DNA from: an uncultured Lachnospiraceae bacterium | Lineage (GTDB): Bacteria; Bacillota; Clostridia; Lachnospirales; Lachnospiraceae | Direction: 5' to 3' | DNA: 58,514 bases | Assembly (NCBI GenBank): GCA_946403625.1 | Contig: CAMJAP010000008.1 | Span: 1 to 58,514, forward strand | Notes under the pieces: model-generated | What the model was told of the DNA's origin: nothing | Seen by the model: the letters and a program-made list of their open reading frames with translations, nothing else | Databases searched by the model: none | Made by a program: the position numbers and the translations under genes | Part shown: positions 33,740 to 42,924 of the stretch, piece after piece | Numbering within the stretch: the first letter of the stretch is position 1 | Layout of the letters: each line of letters opens with the position of its first letter

Positions 33740-36594
33740 TCGCTTTTTTGAAAGAAAAATTCATTCGTTTTTATAATGCGAGATACTTTGTACCGTATCT
33801 TTTTTTGGTTATTGTTTTCTGCATTCTGCTGGGCAGGGTCTTTTCGCTGCAGATCGTACAGGGCGAAGATTATATGGACAATTTTACCCTGAGCATCGAA
33901 AAAGAGATCAGCATTCCGGGGGCCCGCGGCAATATTTATGACCGTAACGGTGTCTTGCTGGCCTATAACGAACTGGCCTATTCCGTCACGATCACCGATA
34001 CCATCGAATCCGGAAACGGAAAGAACGAAAAATTAAACGGTATCATTCTGAATATGGTGCGGATGATCGAAGAAAACGGCGATCATGTGATGAATGATTT
34101 CGGTATTTATCTGGATGAGGACGGTAACTTTGCGTTTGCTTATGAGGGAACCCAGAGACTGCGTTTTCTGGCGGACATTTACGGCAGGGCAACCATCGCG
34201 GATTTGTACTATACGGAGAGAACTTCCACGCCGGACGACGTGATGGACTATCTGTGCGCATCGAAAAAATTCGGGATCGGTAGTTATGCCCATGGCGGGA
34301 GCAAGGCAGGGTTTTTTCCGATGATGGGATACAGCAAAGAAGAGATCCTGCAGATCGCGATCATCCGTTATCATTTAAGCCTCAATTCGTTCCAAAAGTA
34401 TATTGCGACGACGGTGGCCACCGATGTGTCGGAAAAGACCGTGGCAGTCATTATGGAAAACAGCGATACCCTGCAGGGTGTTTCGGTGGTGCAGGATACG
34501 ATCCGACGATATAACCACGCGGTTTATTTTTCACCGATCATCGGTTATACGGGACGCATTTCCCAGAACGAATACGAGAGTTATTCTGCCGAAAATCCGG
34601 ACTACGCGACCACGGATTATGTCGGAAAAACCGGTATTGAGTATTCCATGGAAGCGCAGCTGCGCGGACAGAAAGGATCGGAAACCGTCTATGTAGACAA
34701 TATGGGAAAGATCATCGAGACGCAGAATGTGGTGCTTCCGATCGCCGGTAACGATGTGTATCTGACCATCGATACCGACCTGCAGATGGCGGCGTATCAT
34801 CTGCTGGAGCAAAAGATCGCCGGTATCCTGGTGAGCAAACTGCGCAACGAAAAGACCATCAATCAGAGCGGACGAAACCGTCTGATCCCGGTCTATGATG
34901 TATACGCAGCACTGTACGGCAACAACGTCATTAATCTCGATCATTTGTCCAAATCCTATGCGGGAGAAAATGAAAAAGCGGTTTATGCCGCATTCCTGCA
35001 AAAGAGATCCGAAGTTTCGGAGGTCCTTCGCGAGGAGATGATCAACGGAAATACCCCGTACAAGGATCTTTCAACGGAACTGAAGGAATACGAAAGTTAT
35101 ATCATAACGTTATTGGGATCGGATAATGTAGGTATCCTGCATACCTCCGAGATCGATACCACGGACGAAGTCTATCTGAACTGGAAAGTACAGGAGACGA
35201 TCAGCATTCGAGAGTTTTTGCTGTATTGCATATCCAAACAGTGGATCGATATCAGCAAACTTACGATCAGCAGCCAGTATGCGGATTCGGAAGAAATCTA
35301 CCGTGCTTTGGTGGCGGACATCATCGTGCGTCTGGAAAACAGCACCGAATTTTCCAAGCGTCTGTACAAATATATGCTGCAGGAAGACCGGATCAACGGG
35401 CGTCAGACCTGTCTGATCCTTTGGGAACAGGACATCATACAGACGGATACTGACCGCGTGGAAGCGCTGAAGAGCGGGCGGATCACCTCTTACAGTTTTA
35501 TTACCTATATAATCTCACATCTGCGTCTGACACCGGCCCAGCTAGGTTTGGAGCCTTGCTCGGGCTCAGTGGTGATTACCAATCCGGATTCCGGAGAAGT
35601 ACTGGCGCTGGTTTCCTATCCGGGCTATGATAACAACCGTTTGGCCAATACCGCAGATTCGGCGTATCTGGCAAAACTGACGAATGACCGCTCCAAGCCG
35701 CTTTGGAATTATGCAACGCAACAGAGAACGGCTCCGGGTTCTACCTTTAAGATGGTATCGAGTATTGCCGGTCTGGAAGAAGGCGTGATCAACTTAAATT
35801 CCGTGATCGAATGTACCGGAACCTTTACCAAACTGAACGGTACGGTACACAATTGCTGGATCCATCCGGGGCATCACGGAGATCTGAATGTGACCGGGGC
35901 GATCGAGAATTCCTGTAACTGCTTTTTCTACGAAGTGGGCTATCGTCTGGCGAATGACGGTACCGGATATAATGACCATGTCGGTATCGAACGACTGACC
36001 ACTTATGCGGAACAGTTTGCGCTGAATGAAAAATCCGGCGTGGAGATCACCGAAGCGGAGCCGCAGATCTCCGATCAATATCCGGTAGCATCGGCGATCG
36101 GTCAGGGTACCCATAACTTTACCACGGTCGGACTGGCGCGCTATGTGTCGGCGGTGGCCAACAGCGGTACGGTATATGACCTGACGCTGATCCGGGAGAT
36201 CCGGGATCCTGCCGGTAATCCCGATTATTTCTTTGTTCCGCACATCCATAATGAGGTGGTGCTGGATCAGAGCGAATGGAATGCCATTCATCTCGGTATG
36301 CGGCGGGTGGTGGAATCCAAGTCCTACTTTGACGATCTGCCCATCCAGACTGCCGGCAAGACCGGTACGGCACAGGAGGCAACCAACAAACCAAACCATG
36401 CGTTATTTGTCGGATATGCACCGTATGAGCATCCGCAGGCAGCGATCGCGGTCCGAATTGCAAACGGTTATTCCTCCGACTTTGCGGCGCAGGTAGCCCA
36501 CGACTGCTTCCAGTATTATTTCGGCCTGGAAGACGAGGAAACCCTGATCACCGGTACGGCTTCGGATGCAACCGCAGAATCCGCAGGTGACTGA
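33736..36594 (+). CDS. mrdA: Penicillin-binding protein 2 (MrdA), enlarged
   Basis: PBP2 is the transpeptidase of the elongasome that works with RodA. One N-terminal helix (about 17-37) is followed by the dimerisation domain starting IPGARGNIYDRNG. The transpeptidase motifs are SxxK with Ser669 (PGSTFK), SxN with Ser726 and Asn728 (NSCNCF), and KTG at Lys875 (AGKTGTAQ). At 952 residues it is about 300 longer than E. coli PBP2; the extra residues lie mainly at about 360-620, between the dimerisation and transpeptidase domains, and are helical and charged. Other Clostridia also have long PBP2 proteins, so this may be a lineage trait. Confidence 0.92.
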   Translation: MIAFLKEKFIRFYNARYFVPYLFLVIVFCILLGRVFSLQIVQGEDYMDNFTLSIEKEISIPGARGNIYDRNGVLLAYNELAYSVTITDTIESGNGKNEKLNGIILNMVRMIEENGDHVMNDFGIYLDEDGNFAFAYEGTQRLRFLADIYGRATIADLYYTERTSTPDDVMDYLCASKKFGIGSYAHGGSKAGFFPMMGYSKEEILQIAIIRYHLSLNSFQKYIATTVATDVSEKTVAVIMENSDTLQGVSVVQDTIRRYNHAVYFSPIIGYTGRISQNEYESYSAENPDYATTDYVGKTGIEYSMEAQLRGQKGSETVYVDNMGKIIETQNVVLPIAGNDVYLTIDTDLQMAAYHLLEQKIAGILVSKLRNEKTINQSGRNRLIPVYDVYAALYGNNVINLDHLSKSYAGENEKAVYAAFLQKRSEVSEVLREEMINGNTPYKDLSTELKEYESYIITLLGSDNVGILHTSEIDTTDEVYLNWKVQETISIREFLLYCISKQWIDISKLTISSQYADSEEIYRALVADIIVRLENSTEFSKRLYKYMLQEDRINGRQTCLILWEQDIIQTDTDRVEALKSGRITSYSFITYIISHLRLTPAQLGLEPCSGSVVITNPDSGEVLALVSYPGYDNNRLANTADSAYLAKLTNDRSKPLWNYATQQRTAPGSTFKMVSSIAGLEEGVINLNSVIECTGTFTKLNGTVHNCWIHPGHHGDLNVTGAIENSCNCFFYEVGYRLANDGTGYNDHVGIERLTTYAEQFALNEKSGVEITEAEPQISDQYPVASAIGQGTHNFTTVGLARYVSAVANSGTVYDLTLIREIRDPAGNPDYFFVPHIHNEVVLDQSEWNAIHLGMRRVVESKSYFDDLPIQTAGKTGTAQEATNKPNHALFVGYAPYEHPQAAIAVRIANGYSSDFAAQVAHDCFQYYFGLEDEETLITGTASDATAESAGD

Positions 36595-36615
36595 TATGGA
36601 GAAGAAAAGGATCTT

Positions 36616-37782
36616 ATGAAACAGAAACTGTCGGTAAAATATTTTGATTTTCGTCTGGTCGTATTATTGCTCTCCATCTCGACCATCGGCATCATGGCCA
36701 TCGGCAGCGCGAAGGAAAGCGTGCAGATGCGTCAGATCCAGGGACTTTTGATGGGTGTTTTTCTGATGCTCGTGATCAGTTTCTTTGATTACGGCGTGAT
36801 CCTGAAACTGTACTGGCTCATCTATATCGGGAATCTCGGACTGTTGCTTTTGGTTAAGTTTTTCGGTGATTCCTCCAACAATGCGCAGCGATGGATCGAG
36901 ATCGCAGGGATCCGTTTTCAGCCGTCGGAGTCCGCAAAAATATTCTTGATACTTTTTTTTGCACAGTTTATAATGAAACGAAGAGAAAATCTGAATACAG
37001 TGAAGACCATTTTGGAGATGGTGCTTCTGTTTTTGCCGGTCTTTTACCTGATCTACAAGCAGCCGGACCTCTCGACCAGTATCATGGTCGTGTTGATCTT
37101 TTGTATGGTGCTTTATGTCGGCGGCCTCAGCCACAAAGTGATATTTGCCACGCTGGCCGTAGTGATTCCGGCAGCGGTGATCGTGTTCTTTTTGGTATTG
37201 CAGCCGGATCAGAAACTGATCAACGAATACCAGCAGAAGCGAATCCTGGCCTGGTTGCAGCCGGATAAATATTCCCTGACGACCGCCTACCAGCAGCAGA
37301 ATTCCATCACGGCGATCGGATCCGGAAAACTGTGGGGCAAGGGCCTGAACAATAACGAAGTCGGGTCGGTAAAGAACGGAAATTACATTTCGGAACCGCA
37401 GACCGACTTTATCTTTGCGATCATCGGCGAAGAAATGGGATTTGTTGGGACTTCGATCACGATCATCCTGCTGATGCTGATCTCCGGAGAATGTTATTTT
37501 GTCGGGATGAAGGCGAGGGATATTGCCGGAAAGATCATCTGTTTCGGTATGGGTTCGATCATCTGTTTTCAGAGTTTTATCAATGTGGGCGTTACGACCG
37601 GCCTGCTTCCGAACACCGGTCTGCCGTTGCCTTTTGTCAGTTATGGTCTGACCTCGTTAGTCAGTCTTTATATCGGAATGGGATTTGTACTGAGCGTCGG
37701 TTTGCGCAGGCCGCAACCCAGAGCCAGCGGAACGATCTCCTTTACCGAGCTGATCCAGGAAGATTTACATGTAGATATTTAG
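36616..37782 (+). CDS. rodA: Rod-shape glycosyltransferase RodA (SEDS family)
   Basis: RodA polymerises lipid II glycan strands together with PBP2. The 388-residue protein has about ten helices and the SEDS signatures RWIEIAGIRFQPSE, KQPDLSTS and NTGLPLPFVSYGLTS. The SD is AAAGGATC before the ATG. It follows mrdA by 21 bases. A division (FtsW) or sporulation (SpoVE) SEDS role is less likely because of the mre context. Confidence 0.93.
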   Translation: MKQKLSVKYFDFRLVVLLLSISTIGIMAIGSAKESVQMRQIQGLLMGVFLMLVISFFDYGVILKLYWLIYIGNLGLLLLVKFFGDSSNNAQRWIEIAGIRFQPSESAKIFLILFFAQFIMKRRENLNTVKTILEMVLLFLPVFYLIYKQPDLSTSIMVVLIFCMVLYVGGLSHKVIFATLAVVIPAAVIVFFLVLQPDQKLINEYQQKRILAWLQPDKYSLTTAYQQQNSITAIGSGKLWGKGLNNNEVGSVKNGNYISEPQTDFIFAIIGEEMGFVGTSITIILLMLISGECYFVGMKARDIAGKIICFGMGSIICFQSFINVGVTTGLLPNTGLPLPFVSYGLTSLVSLYIGMGFVLSVGLRRPQPRASGTISFTELIQEDLHVDI

Positions 37783-37794
37783 GGGGTATCCATA

Positions 37795-38190
37795 ATGAAT
37801 ATAGCATTGATCGCACATGATGCAAAAAAGAAACTGATGCAGAATTTCTGCATAGCCTATCGCGGGATCCTGAGCAAACATGAAGTATATGCTACGGGAA
37901 CCACCGGCCGCCTCATCGAAGAGGTGACCAATCTGACCGTACACAAGTTTTTGGCCGGAAATCTGGGCGGTGAAAAGCAGATCGCAATTCAGATCGAGCA
38001 CAACCAGATCGATCTGGTGATCTTTTTGCGCGATCCGTTGAATCCCATGTCGCATGAAGTAGATGCAAACAATCTGCTGCGTCTTTGTGATATGCACAAT
38101 ATCCCGCTGGCAACCAATCTGGCCAGTGCGGAACTCCTGATCAAATCCGTGGAGCGTGGAGAACTTGAGTGGCGTGAAATGTATAAGTAA
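37795..38190 (+). CDS. mgsA: Methylglyoxal synthase MgsA, with Glu at the catalytic Asp position
   Basis: MgsA converts dihydroxyacetone phosphate into methylglyoxal, a bypass of glycolysis under phosphate limitation. The 131-residue protein has IALIAHD, the phosphate-binding YATGTTGRLI and the conserved His87 and Asp90 (equivalent to E. coli His98 and Asp101). The usual GGDQQ, whose Asp (Asp71 in E. coli) is a catalytic residue, reads GGEKQ with Glu60. Spacing between Glu60 and His87 equals the E. coli spacing, so the substitution is real. Activity may be altered. It lies 12 bases after rodA. Confidence 0.88.
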   Translation: MNIALIAHDAKKKLMQNFCIAYRGILSKHEVYATGTTGRLIEEVTNLTVHKFLAGNLGGEKQIAIQIEHNQIDLVIFLRDPLNPMSHEVDANNLLRLCDMHNIPLATNLASAELLIKSVERGELEWREMYK

Positions 38191-39157
38191 GTCTATTCGA
38201 TACGGGCTCGGCGTGATCTCGGCAGCCGCTTTGCTGACCGGATGCGGGACGGTAGAAGTTCCCATACCCTACGGAACGCTGGACGGCAGTACGGACTATG
38301 CACTGACCACCAACGTGGAACAGGCACAGATCCCGTTATTTGCGGAAAAACTGTGTGCTGCGGTTGCGGATGTGACCGAAAACAGCACGGTTTCCACCGA
38401 GACATTAAAGGCAGCATGCGTTTATGATATCGACGCATGCAATGTTTTGTATTCCTATCAGGCGAATGAACGATTGAGTCCGGCTTCCCTGACCAAGATC
38501 ATGACGGCGCTTCTGACGCTGGAAAACTGTCCCGATCTCGATGACATCATTACCATTGGAGATGTGACCATCCGTGAGGAGGGCGCACAGAATTTCGGTT
38601 TTAAAGAAGGAGACCGCATCTCCGTTCGGGATCTGTTATATGTAACACTGGTCTATTCCGCAAATGACGGAGCGCTGGCCCTGGCGCAGTATGTAGGGGA
38701 GACGCAGGAAAATTTTGCGGAAATGATGAATGCCCGCGCGGCCGAACTCGGGGCAACGCATACGCATTTTGTGAATCCCCACGGTCTGACCAACGAAGAG
38801 CATTATACCTGTGCGTATGATCTGTACCTGATCTTTCAGGCGGCAATCCAACAGCCGGAATTTTTAAAGATCATCCAGACGGAAAAGTACTCTTTCAGTT
38901 ATATTTCCGCGGCAAACGGAGAGGTAACCAAGGATATTTCCACCACGAACCAGTACTTCCTGAAAGGCTATGAGTCACCGGATCGGGTAACGGTAGTGGG
39001 CGGTAAAACCGGAAGTACAGCGGCTGCGGGAAAATGTATCATACTGTATCTGAAGTCCATGTCGGGGCATCCTTACATCGCGGTTGTGATGGGAGCGGAC
39101 AGTTTTGATACCCTGTATCATTCCATGACACAACTTTGCAACGAAACGATCGAATAG
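38174..39157 (+). CDS. D-alanyl-D-alanine carboxypeptidase (lipoprotein, PBP5-type)
   Basis: A serine D,D-carboxypeptidase that trims peptidoglycan pentapeptides. Catalytic motifs are SLTK (SxxK), SAND (SxN) and GGKTGST (KTG). The N-terminus has a signal peptide and lipobox LLTGC, so it is probably lipid-anchored rather than anchored by the C-terminal helix usual for PBP5; no C-terminal beta domain is present. The start is uncertain: GTG 38174 (GGAG at 38158-38161) is preferred over GTG 38156. Either start overlaps the mgsA end. Confidence 0.9.
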   Translation: MKCISKSIRYGLGVISAAALLTGCGTVEVPIPYGTLDGSTDYALTTNVEQAQIPLFAEKLCAAVADVTENSTVSTETLKAACVYDIDACNVLYSYQANERLSPASLTKIMTALLTLENCPDLDDIITIGDVTIREEGAQNFGFKEGDRISVRDLLYVTLVYSANDGALALAQYVGETQENFAEMMNARAAELGATHTHFVNPHGLTNEEHYTCAYDLYLIFQAAIQQPEFLKIIQTEKYSFSYISAANGEVTKDISTTNQYFLKGYESPDRVTVVGGKTGSTAAAGKCIILYLKSMSGHPYIAVVMGADSFDTLYHSMTQLCNETIE

Positions 39158-39235
39158 TAACGGGTTTAGGAATAATATAACAAAAGAAAGTATAGATTTG
39201 GCAATTTTGTTCGTGAAATTTGTATAGAAAAACAG

Positions 39236-39264
39236 TTGTCACGTGCTAACTTTTAGGCTATAAT
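39236..39264 (+). promoter_or_regulatory. Strong sigma-A promoter before the P-loop protein gene
   Basis: TTGTCA (39236-39241), 17-base spacer, perfect TATAAT (39259-39264), 42 bases before the start codon. Confidence 0.8.
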
Positions 39265-39305
39265 TATTTTCAGTAAGTTACTAATTTTTTCGGAGGTATT
39301 ACCAC

Positions 39306-39725
39306 ATGATAGAATTGATCGTAGGCGGCCAGGGCAAAGGCAAAACCGGAAAGATGCTTGACAAAGTGAATAGCGAGATCAAAGAGGCAAGTGGAAACAT
39401 CGTTTATCTGGATAAGAATACCAAACATATGTATGAATTGAACAACAAGATTCGTTTGGTAGATGTTTCCGAATACGGATTTACTAGCTGCGATGAGTTT
39501 TACGGTTTCATCTGCGGTATCATCTCCCAGGATCATGACCTGGAACAACTTTTCTTTGATAACTTCAAAAGAATCGCCTGTGTGGATGACAGCGAACTGG
39601 AAGCTACACTGGATAAGTTTGCAGCACTCAGCGATGCCAGAAAGATCAAATTCTGCATCAGCATTGCAGCGGAAGAAGCAGTTATCCCTGCAAAATTCAA
39701 GGAAAACATCATCGTTTCCCTGTAA
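39306..39725 (+). CDS. Small P-loop protein of unknown function
   Basis: A 139-residue soluble protein starting MIELIVGGQGKGKTGKM, a clear Walker A loop (GxxxxGKT). It lacks an obvious Walker B; candidates are IACVDDSE at about residue 95 or the IVYLD strand. The C-terminus EEAVIPAKFKENIIVSL resembles the last strand of a small nucleotide-binding domain. It has SD CGGAGGT and its own strong promoter. It precedes the HlyD-like gene by 49 bases; a link to cell-envelope or division genes is positional only. Confidence 0.78.
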   Translation: MIELIVGGQGKGKTGKMLDKVNSEIKEASGNIVYLDKNTKHMYELNNKIRLVDVSEYGFTSCDEFYGFICGIISQDHDLEQLFFDNFKRIACVDDSELEATLDKFAALSDARKIKFCISIAAEEAVIPAKFKENIIVSL

Positions 39726-39774
39726 GAAGTAAAAAGATTTAAATCAGTTTTGTTTTAAAGGATCACGAATTGTA

Positions 39775-41166
39775 ATGAGCAGAAGAGAAAACAGTAACGG
39801 GCTTGTTATGGATGCAAAGTGGAACAGGCGGATTGTTTTCCTTCTGCTTGTTTTTTTGGGCTATCTCATCTATCTTGTAATCCAGCTGTTCAATCGAAAA
39901 GATGTATCGTCCTATCAGGTAAGAGCCGGATCCCTGGCGATCAATAATGTGTATGAAGGTATCGTTTTGCGCGAGGAAAACATTGTCAGCGGAAATGACA
40001 CCGGTTACATTACCTATTTTGCGCGGGAAGGCGAACATATCGGTGTCGGCGATCTGGTTTATGCCATTGATGAGACCGGTGCTTTGAACGAGATGGCCAG
40101 CGCACCGACCGGGGAAAGTTCCCTGTCCGAAGAGGATCTGCGCGATCTTCGTACGGATATCATTCATTTTTCTGCCGGATTTTCGGAGAAGGATTTTCAT
40201 TCCACCTACGATTTTTTGTATGATCTGGACGGAAGTCTGTTAAAACTGGCCAATACCAATGTTTTGAACAATATCAATACCCTGGGAGGCAACTATTCTT
40301 CGGATCTGGTGAAGCTTTCCAAGGCTCAGAAACCGGGCTATGTGGTATATCATACCGACGGTCTGGAGGAACTGAATACCGAGAGTCTGACCCCGACATT
40401 GTTTGACCAGGCAGAATATGAGAAAACGCCTCTTGCCAATCATGCACTGGTCGGCAAGGATGCGCCGGTATACAAACTGCTCACATCCGAGAATTGGAGT
40501 GTTGCGATCCAGGTGGATCCGGAGCGCGGAGAGCAGTTAAAAGCGGAAGGCTATGTGCAGGTCCGTTTCTTAAAGAACCAGCAGGTGCTTTGGGGACAGG
40601 TCAGCATCGTGCCTTACGATCAGAATGTGAGTTTTTGCGTATTGTCCTTTAACAGTTCCGTAGTTAATTTCTGTACGGATCGTTTTTTGGAGATCGAACT
40701 GGACGAAAGCAACGAAACCGGACTGAAGATCCCGTTATCGTCCATCGTGCATAAAGAATTCTTCCTGGTGCCCAAGGACTATCTGATCGAGCAGTCCGAG
40801 GATAATACCTGCGTCTTCCTGCGCAAGACCTTTATGGAAGACGGCACTGCTTCCAGTATGCGTATGTCCATCTCGGTATACTCGGAGGATGAGGAATACT
40901 ACTATGTGGATGACAGTCAGCTTCGCATCGGCGATTATCTGTTGAAGGAAGGCGATCTGGCGGAATATCCGGTCAGTATGAAGGGCGAATTGACCGGCGT
41001 ATATAATATCAACAAAGGATACGCGGATTTCCGACAGATTGTGATCCTGTATCAGAATGATGAATATGCGATCGTAAAATCCAATACGGCTTACGGTCTG
41101 AATGAATACGATTTTATTGCGCTGAATGCGAATGAACTCAGCGACGATGAATTCGTATTTGAATAA
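39775..41166 (+). CDS. HlyD-like membrane-anchored protein
   Basis: A 463-residue protein with one N-terminal helix (about residues 20-38) and a large outer region. The start of that region, with VYEGIVLREENIVSGNDTGYI and REGEHIGVGDLVYAIDE, resembles the lipoyl-like hairpin of HlyD-type adaptor proteins. The rest has no clear match and no partner ABC transporter is nearby. It is followed by yggS and sepF, so a role near the division machinery is possible but unproven. Confidence 0.7.
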   Translation: MSRRENSNGLVMDAKWNRRIVFLLLVFLGYLIYLVIQLFNRKDVSSYQVRAGSLAINNVYEGIVLREENIVSGNDTGYITYFAREGEHIGVGDLVYAIDETGALNEMASAPTGESSLSEEDLRDLRTDIIHFSAGFSEKDFHSTYDFLYDLDGSLLKLANTNVLNNINTLGGNYSSDLVKLSKAQKPGYVVYHTDGLEELNTESLTPTLFDQAEYEKTPLANHALVGKDAPVYKLLTSENWSVAIQVDPERGEQLKAEGYVQVRFLKNQQVLWGQVSIVPYDQNVSFCVLSFNSSVVNFCTDRFLEIELDESNETGLKIPLSSIVHKEFFLVPKDYLIEQSEDNTCVFLRKTFMEDGTASSMRMSISVYSEDEEYYYVDDSQLRIGDYLLKEGDLAEYPVSMKGELTGVYNINKGYADFRQIVILYQNDEYAIVKSNTAYGLNEYDFIALNANELSDDEFVFE

Positions 41167-41186
41167 ACCTGGGAGGGCTTTTGGGT

Positions 41187-41885
41187 ATGAGTATCGGCGG
41201 AAATATTGATGCAGTACAGAACCGGATCAATGCGGCTTGTATGCGCGTCGGAAGAGATGCTTCCGAAGTGACCCTGCTCTGTGTCAGCAAAACAAAACCT
41301 CTTTCTGCGCTGCAGGAAGCTTACAAAGCAGGAGCCAGAGTATTTGCCGAAAACAAGGTGCAGGAACTGACAGCAAAAATGCCGGAAATGCCGGAAGACA
41401 TCGACTGGCATCTGATCGGCCATTTGCAGACCAACAAGATCAAATATATCATCGGCAAAGTGGCTCTGATCCACAGCGTGGACAGCCTGCATCTGGCGGA
41501 AGAGATCAGCAAACAGGCGGTCAAAGCCGAATGTATCCAGCCGATCCTGATCGAGATCAATGTGGCCGGTGAGGACAGCAAATTCGGTACTTCGGATATG
41601 GGGCAAAATGCGGAACTGATCAAAAGTGTATCGGAACTGCCCAATCTGAAACTGATGGGGCTGATGACCATCGCACCCTATGTAGAAGATCCGGAAGAGA
41701 ATCGAGTATATTTCAAGACCTTAAAGGAATTCTTATACAGTGATGCGGTACGCGGTTATTTTCCGGAACGGCCGATCCTCTCTATGGGTATGACCGGAGA
41801 TTTTGAGGTCGCGGTGGAAGAGGGCGCAACCCATGTAAGAGTGGGCACCGGTATTTTCGGAGAACGGGATTATGGCAAACTCTGA
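41187..41885 (+). CDS. YggS/PLPBP pyridoxal-phosphate homeostasis protein
   Basis: A 232-residue PLP-binding protein without known catalytic activity that keeps B6 vitamer and amino-acid pools balanced. The PLP lysine is in LLCVSKTKP. Other marks are FAENKVQEL, WHLIGHLQTNK, KLMGLMTI and LSMGMTGDFEVAVEEGATHVRVGTGIFG (two adjacent family blocks). The ATG at 41187 is nine bases after GGGAGGG; a TTG at 41181 is too close. In many Gram-positive bacteria it precedes sepF, as here. Confidence 0.95.
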   Translation: MSIGGNIDAVQNRINAACMRVGRDASEVTLLCVSKTKPLSALQEAYKAGARVFAENKVQELTAKMPEMPEDIDWHLIGHLQTNKIKYIIGKVALIHSVDSLHLAEEISKQAVKAECIQPILIEINVAGEDSKFGTSDMGQNAELIKSVSELPNLKLMGLMTIAPYVEDPEENRVYFKTLKEFLYSDAVRGYFPERPILSMGMTGDFEVAVEEGATHVRVGTGIFGERDYGKL

Positions 41886-41916
41886 TCTTATAAAATCATA
41901 AAAGGTATTTTGCTAC

Positions 41917-41952
41917 GAACCTTGCGAATGAAATCGCAGGGTTCTTTTTTTA
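41917..41952 (+). terminator. Rho-independent terminator after yggS
   Basis: GAACCTTGCGA (41917-41927) pairs with TCGCAGGGTTC (41934-41944), one G-T pair, followed by a long T-run. Confidence 0.92.
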
Positions 41953-41995
41953 TTGTTCTATATTGTTTCGGATACCCTCAGACAAAACAAAGGGA

Positions 41996-42137
41996 GTTAA
42001 CATAAAATGTAGGTTAACATAACAGATATACATAAGTTGTTTACATAAAATATATGCTGATTTTTATGTAAACTGCCCAAAAATGCGATGAATTATAATG
42101 ATTTTTGTAAAAAGCGCAAAAAGGTGTTGACATAAAA
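41996..42137. repeat. Five copies of a 12-bp repeat GTTnACATAAmA upstream of sepF
   Basis: Direct copies are at 41996-42007 (GTTAACATAAAA), 42013-42024 (GTTAACATAACA), 42039-42050 (GTTTACATAAAA) and 42126-42137 (GTTGACATAAAA). An inverted copy is at 42062-42073 (TTTTATGTAAAC), forming a perfect inverted repeat with the third copy. The last copy contains the -35 element of the sepF promoter. This accounts for the 365-base gene-free stretch between yggS and sepF. Confidence 0.8.
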
Positions 42138-42155
42138 ATATTTTTGATTCATAAT
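42127..42155 (+). promoter_or_regulatory. Sigma-A promoter of sepF, overlapping the repeat array
   Basis: Perfect TTGACA (42127-42132), 17-base spacer, CATAAT (42150-42155). The leader to the ATG at 42251 is about 90 bases. Confidence 0.75.
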
Positions 42156-42250
42156 GGTTTCATTGATGAGGTTTCCATAATTTCTGTATACCTTTTTTGA
42201 GGTTCCGGAGATCTATGGATAATATGAGGAAAAATGAGGAGGAATGTTTC

Positions 42251-42733
42251 ATGGCATGGAATTTAGCTGAAGCAATCAGCAACCGTTTTGGCAACAAGGA
42301 TGATTACGATGAGGATTATTACTTGGACGAAGAAGATGAAGTAGAGGAAGAAGAAAAAGAAAAGCCTGCCAGAAAGGAACGTGCTGCAAAGCCGGCCAAG
42401 AGTTTCGGAAAGATTTCTCCGTTTAATGCGAAGAAGGATTATGCATCCGAGCCGGATCATGAAGTGATCGCGATCCAGCCGACGACTATGGAAGATCTTC
42501 GTCAGATCACTGACAAATTGTTGGATGGTATGACCGTAATCCTGAATACCGAAAGCTGCGATGAAGGTTTTGCACGTCGTGTATTTGACTTCTCCTGCGG
42601 TACTGCATATGCATTGAACTGCGCATTCGGACGCGTATCTTATTCTGCATCCGAAACCTTTGCAGGCATTTATGTAATCACTCCGGAAAACACAAATATT
42701 TCCGGTGCATTCCAGGAAAACTTTATGCAGTAA
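42251..42733 (+). CDS. sepF: Cell division protein SepF
   Basis: SepF binds FtsZ polymers and the membrane to shape the division septum. The 160-residue protein has an N-terminal amphipathic helix (MAWNLAEAISNRFG), an acidic then basic linker, and the SepF core with LLDGMTVILNTES, FDFSCGTAYALN and a C-terminal FAGIYVITPENTNISG. ATG 42251 is chosen because AGGAGG (42237-42242) lies eight bases upstream and the membrane helix must be N-terminal; a longer frame from 42197 is open but unsupported. Confidence 0.93.
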   Translation: MAWNLAEAISNRFGNKDDYDEDYYLDEEDEVEEEEKEKPARKERAAKPAKSFGKISPFNAKKDYASEPDHEVIAIQPTTMEDLRQITDKLLDGMTVILNTESCDEGFARRVFDFSCGTAYALNCAFGRVSYSASETFAGIYVITPENTNISGAFQENFMQ

Positions 42734-42769
42734 TTTGTTTAATTAATTTATGAAATGATCTTATTAGGG

Positions 42770-42809
42770 CTGTTGTTTGGATGGCGGTTCATCCGGGCAA
42801 CAGTCTTTT
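42770..42809 (+). terminator. Terminator after sepF
   Basis: A two-part stem, CTGTTG/CAACAG and GGATG/CATCC, followed by TCTTTT. Confidence 0.75.
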
Positions 42810-42924
42810 GACTTTGTCTGGCTGATCGTACTTCTCCATATCTAAAAACAGAAAAATGATCACCTGTTAATAAAATTTAGGAACTCTGAAAGGAGCGTAG
42901 AGACTGTCTACTTGTTACATTGTT

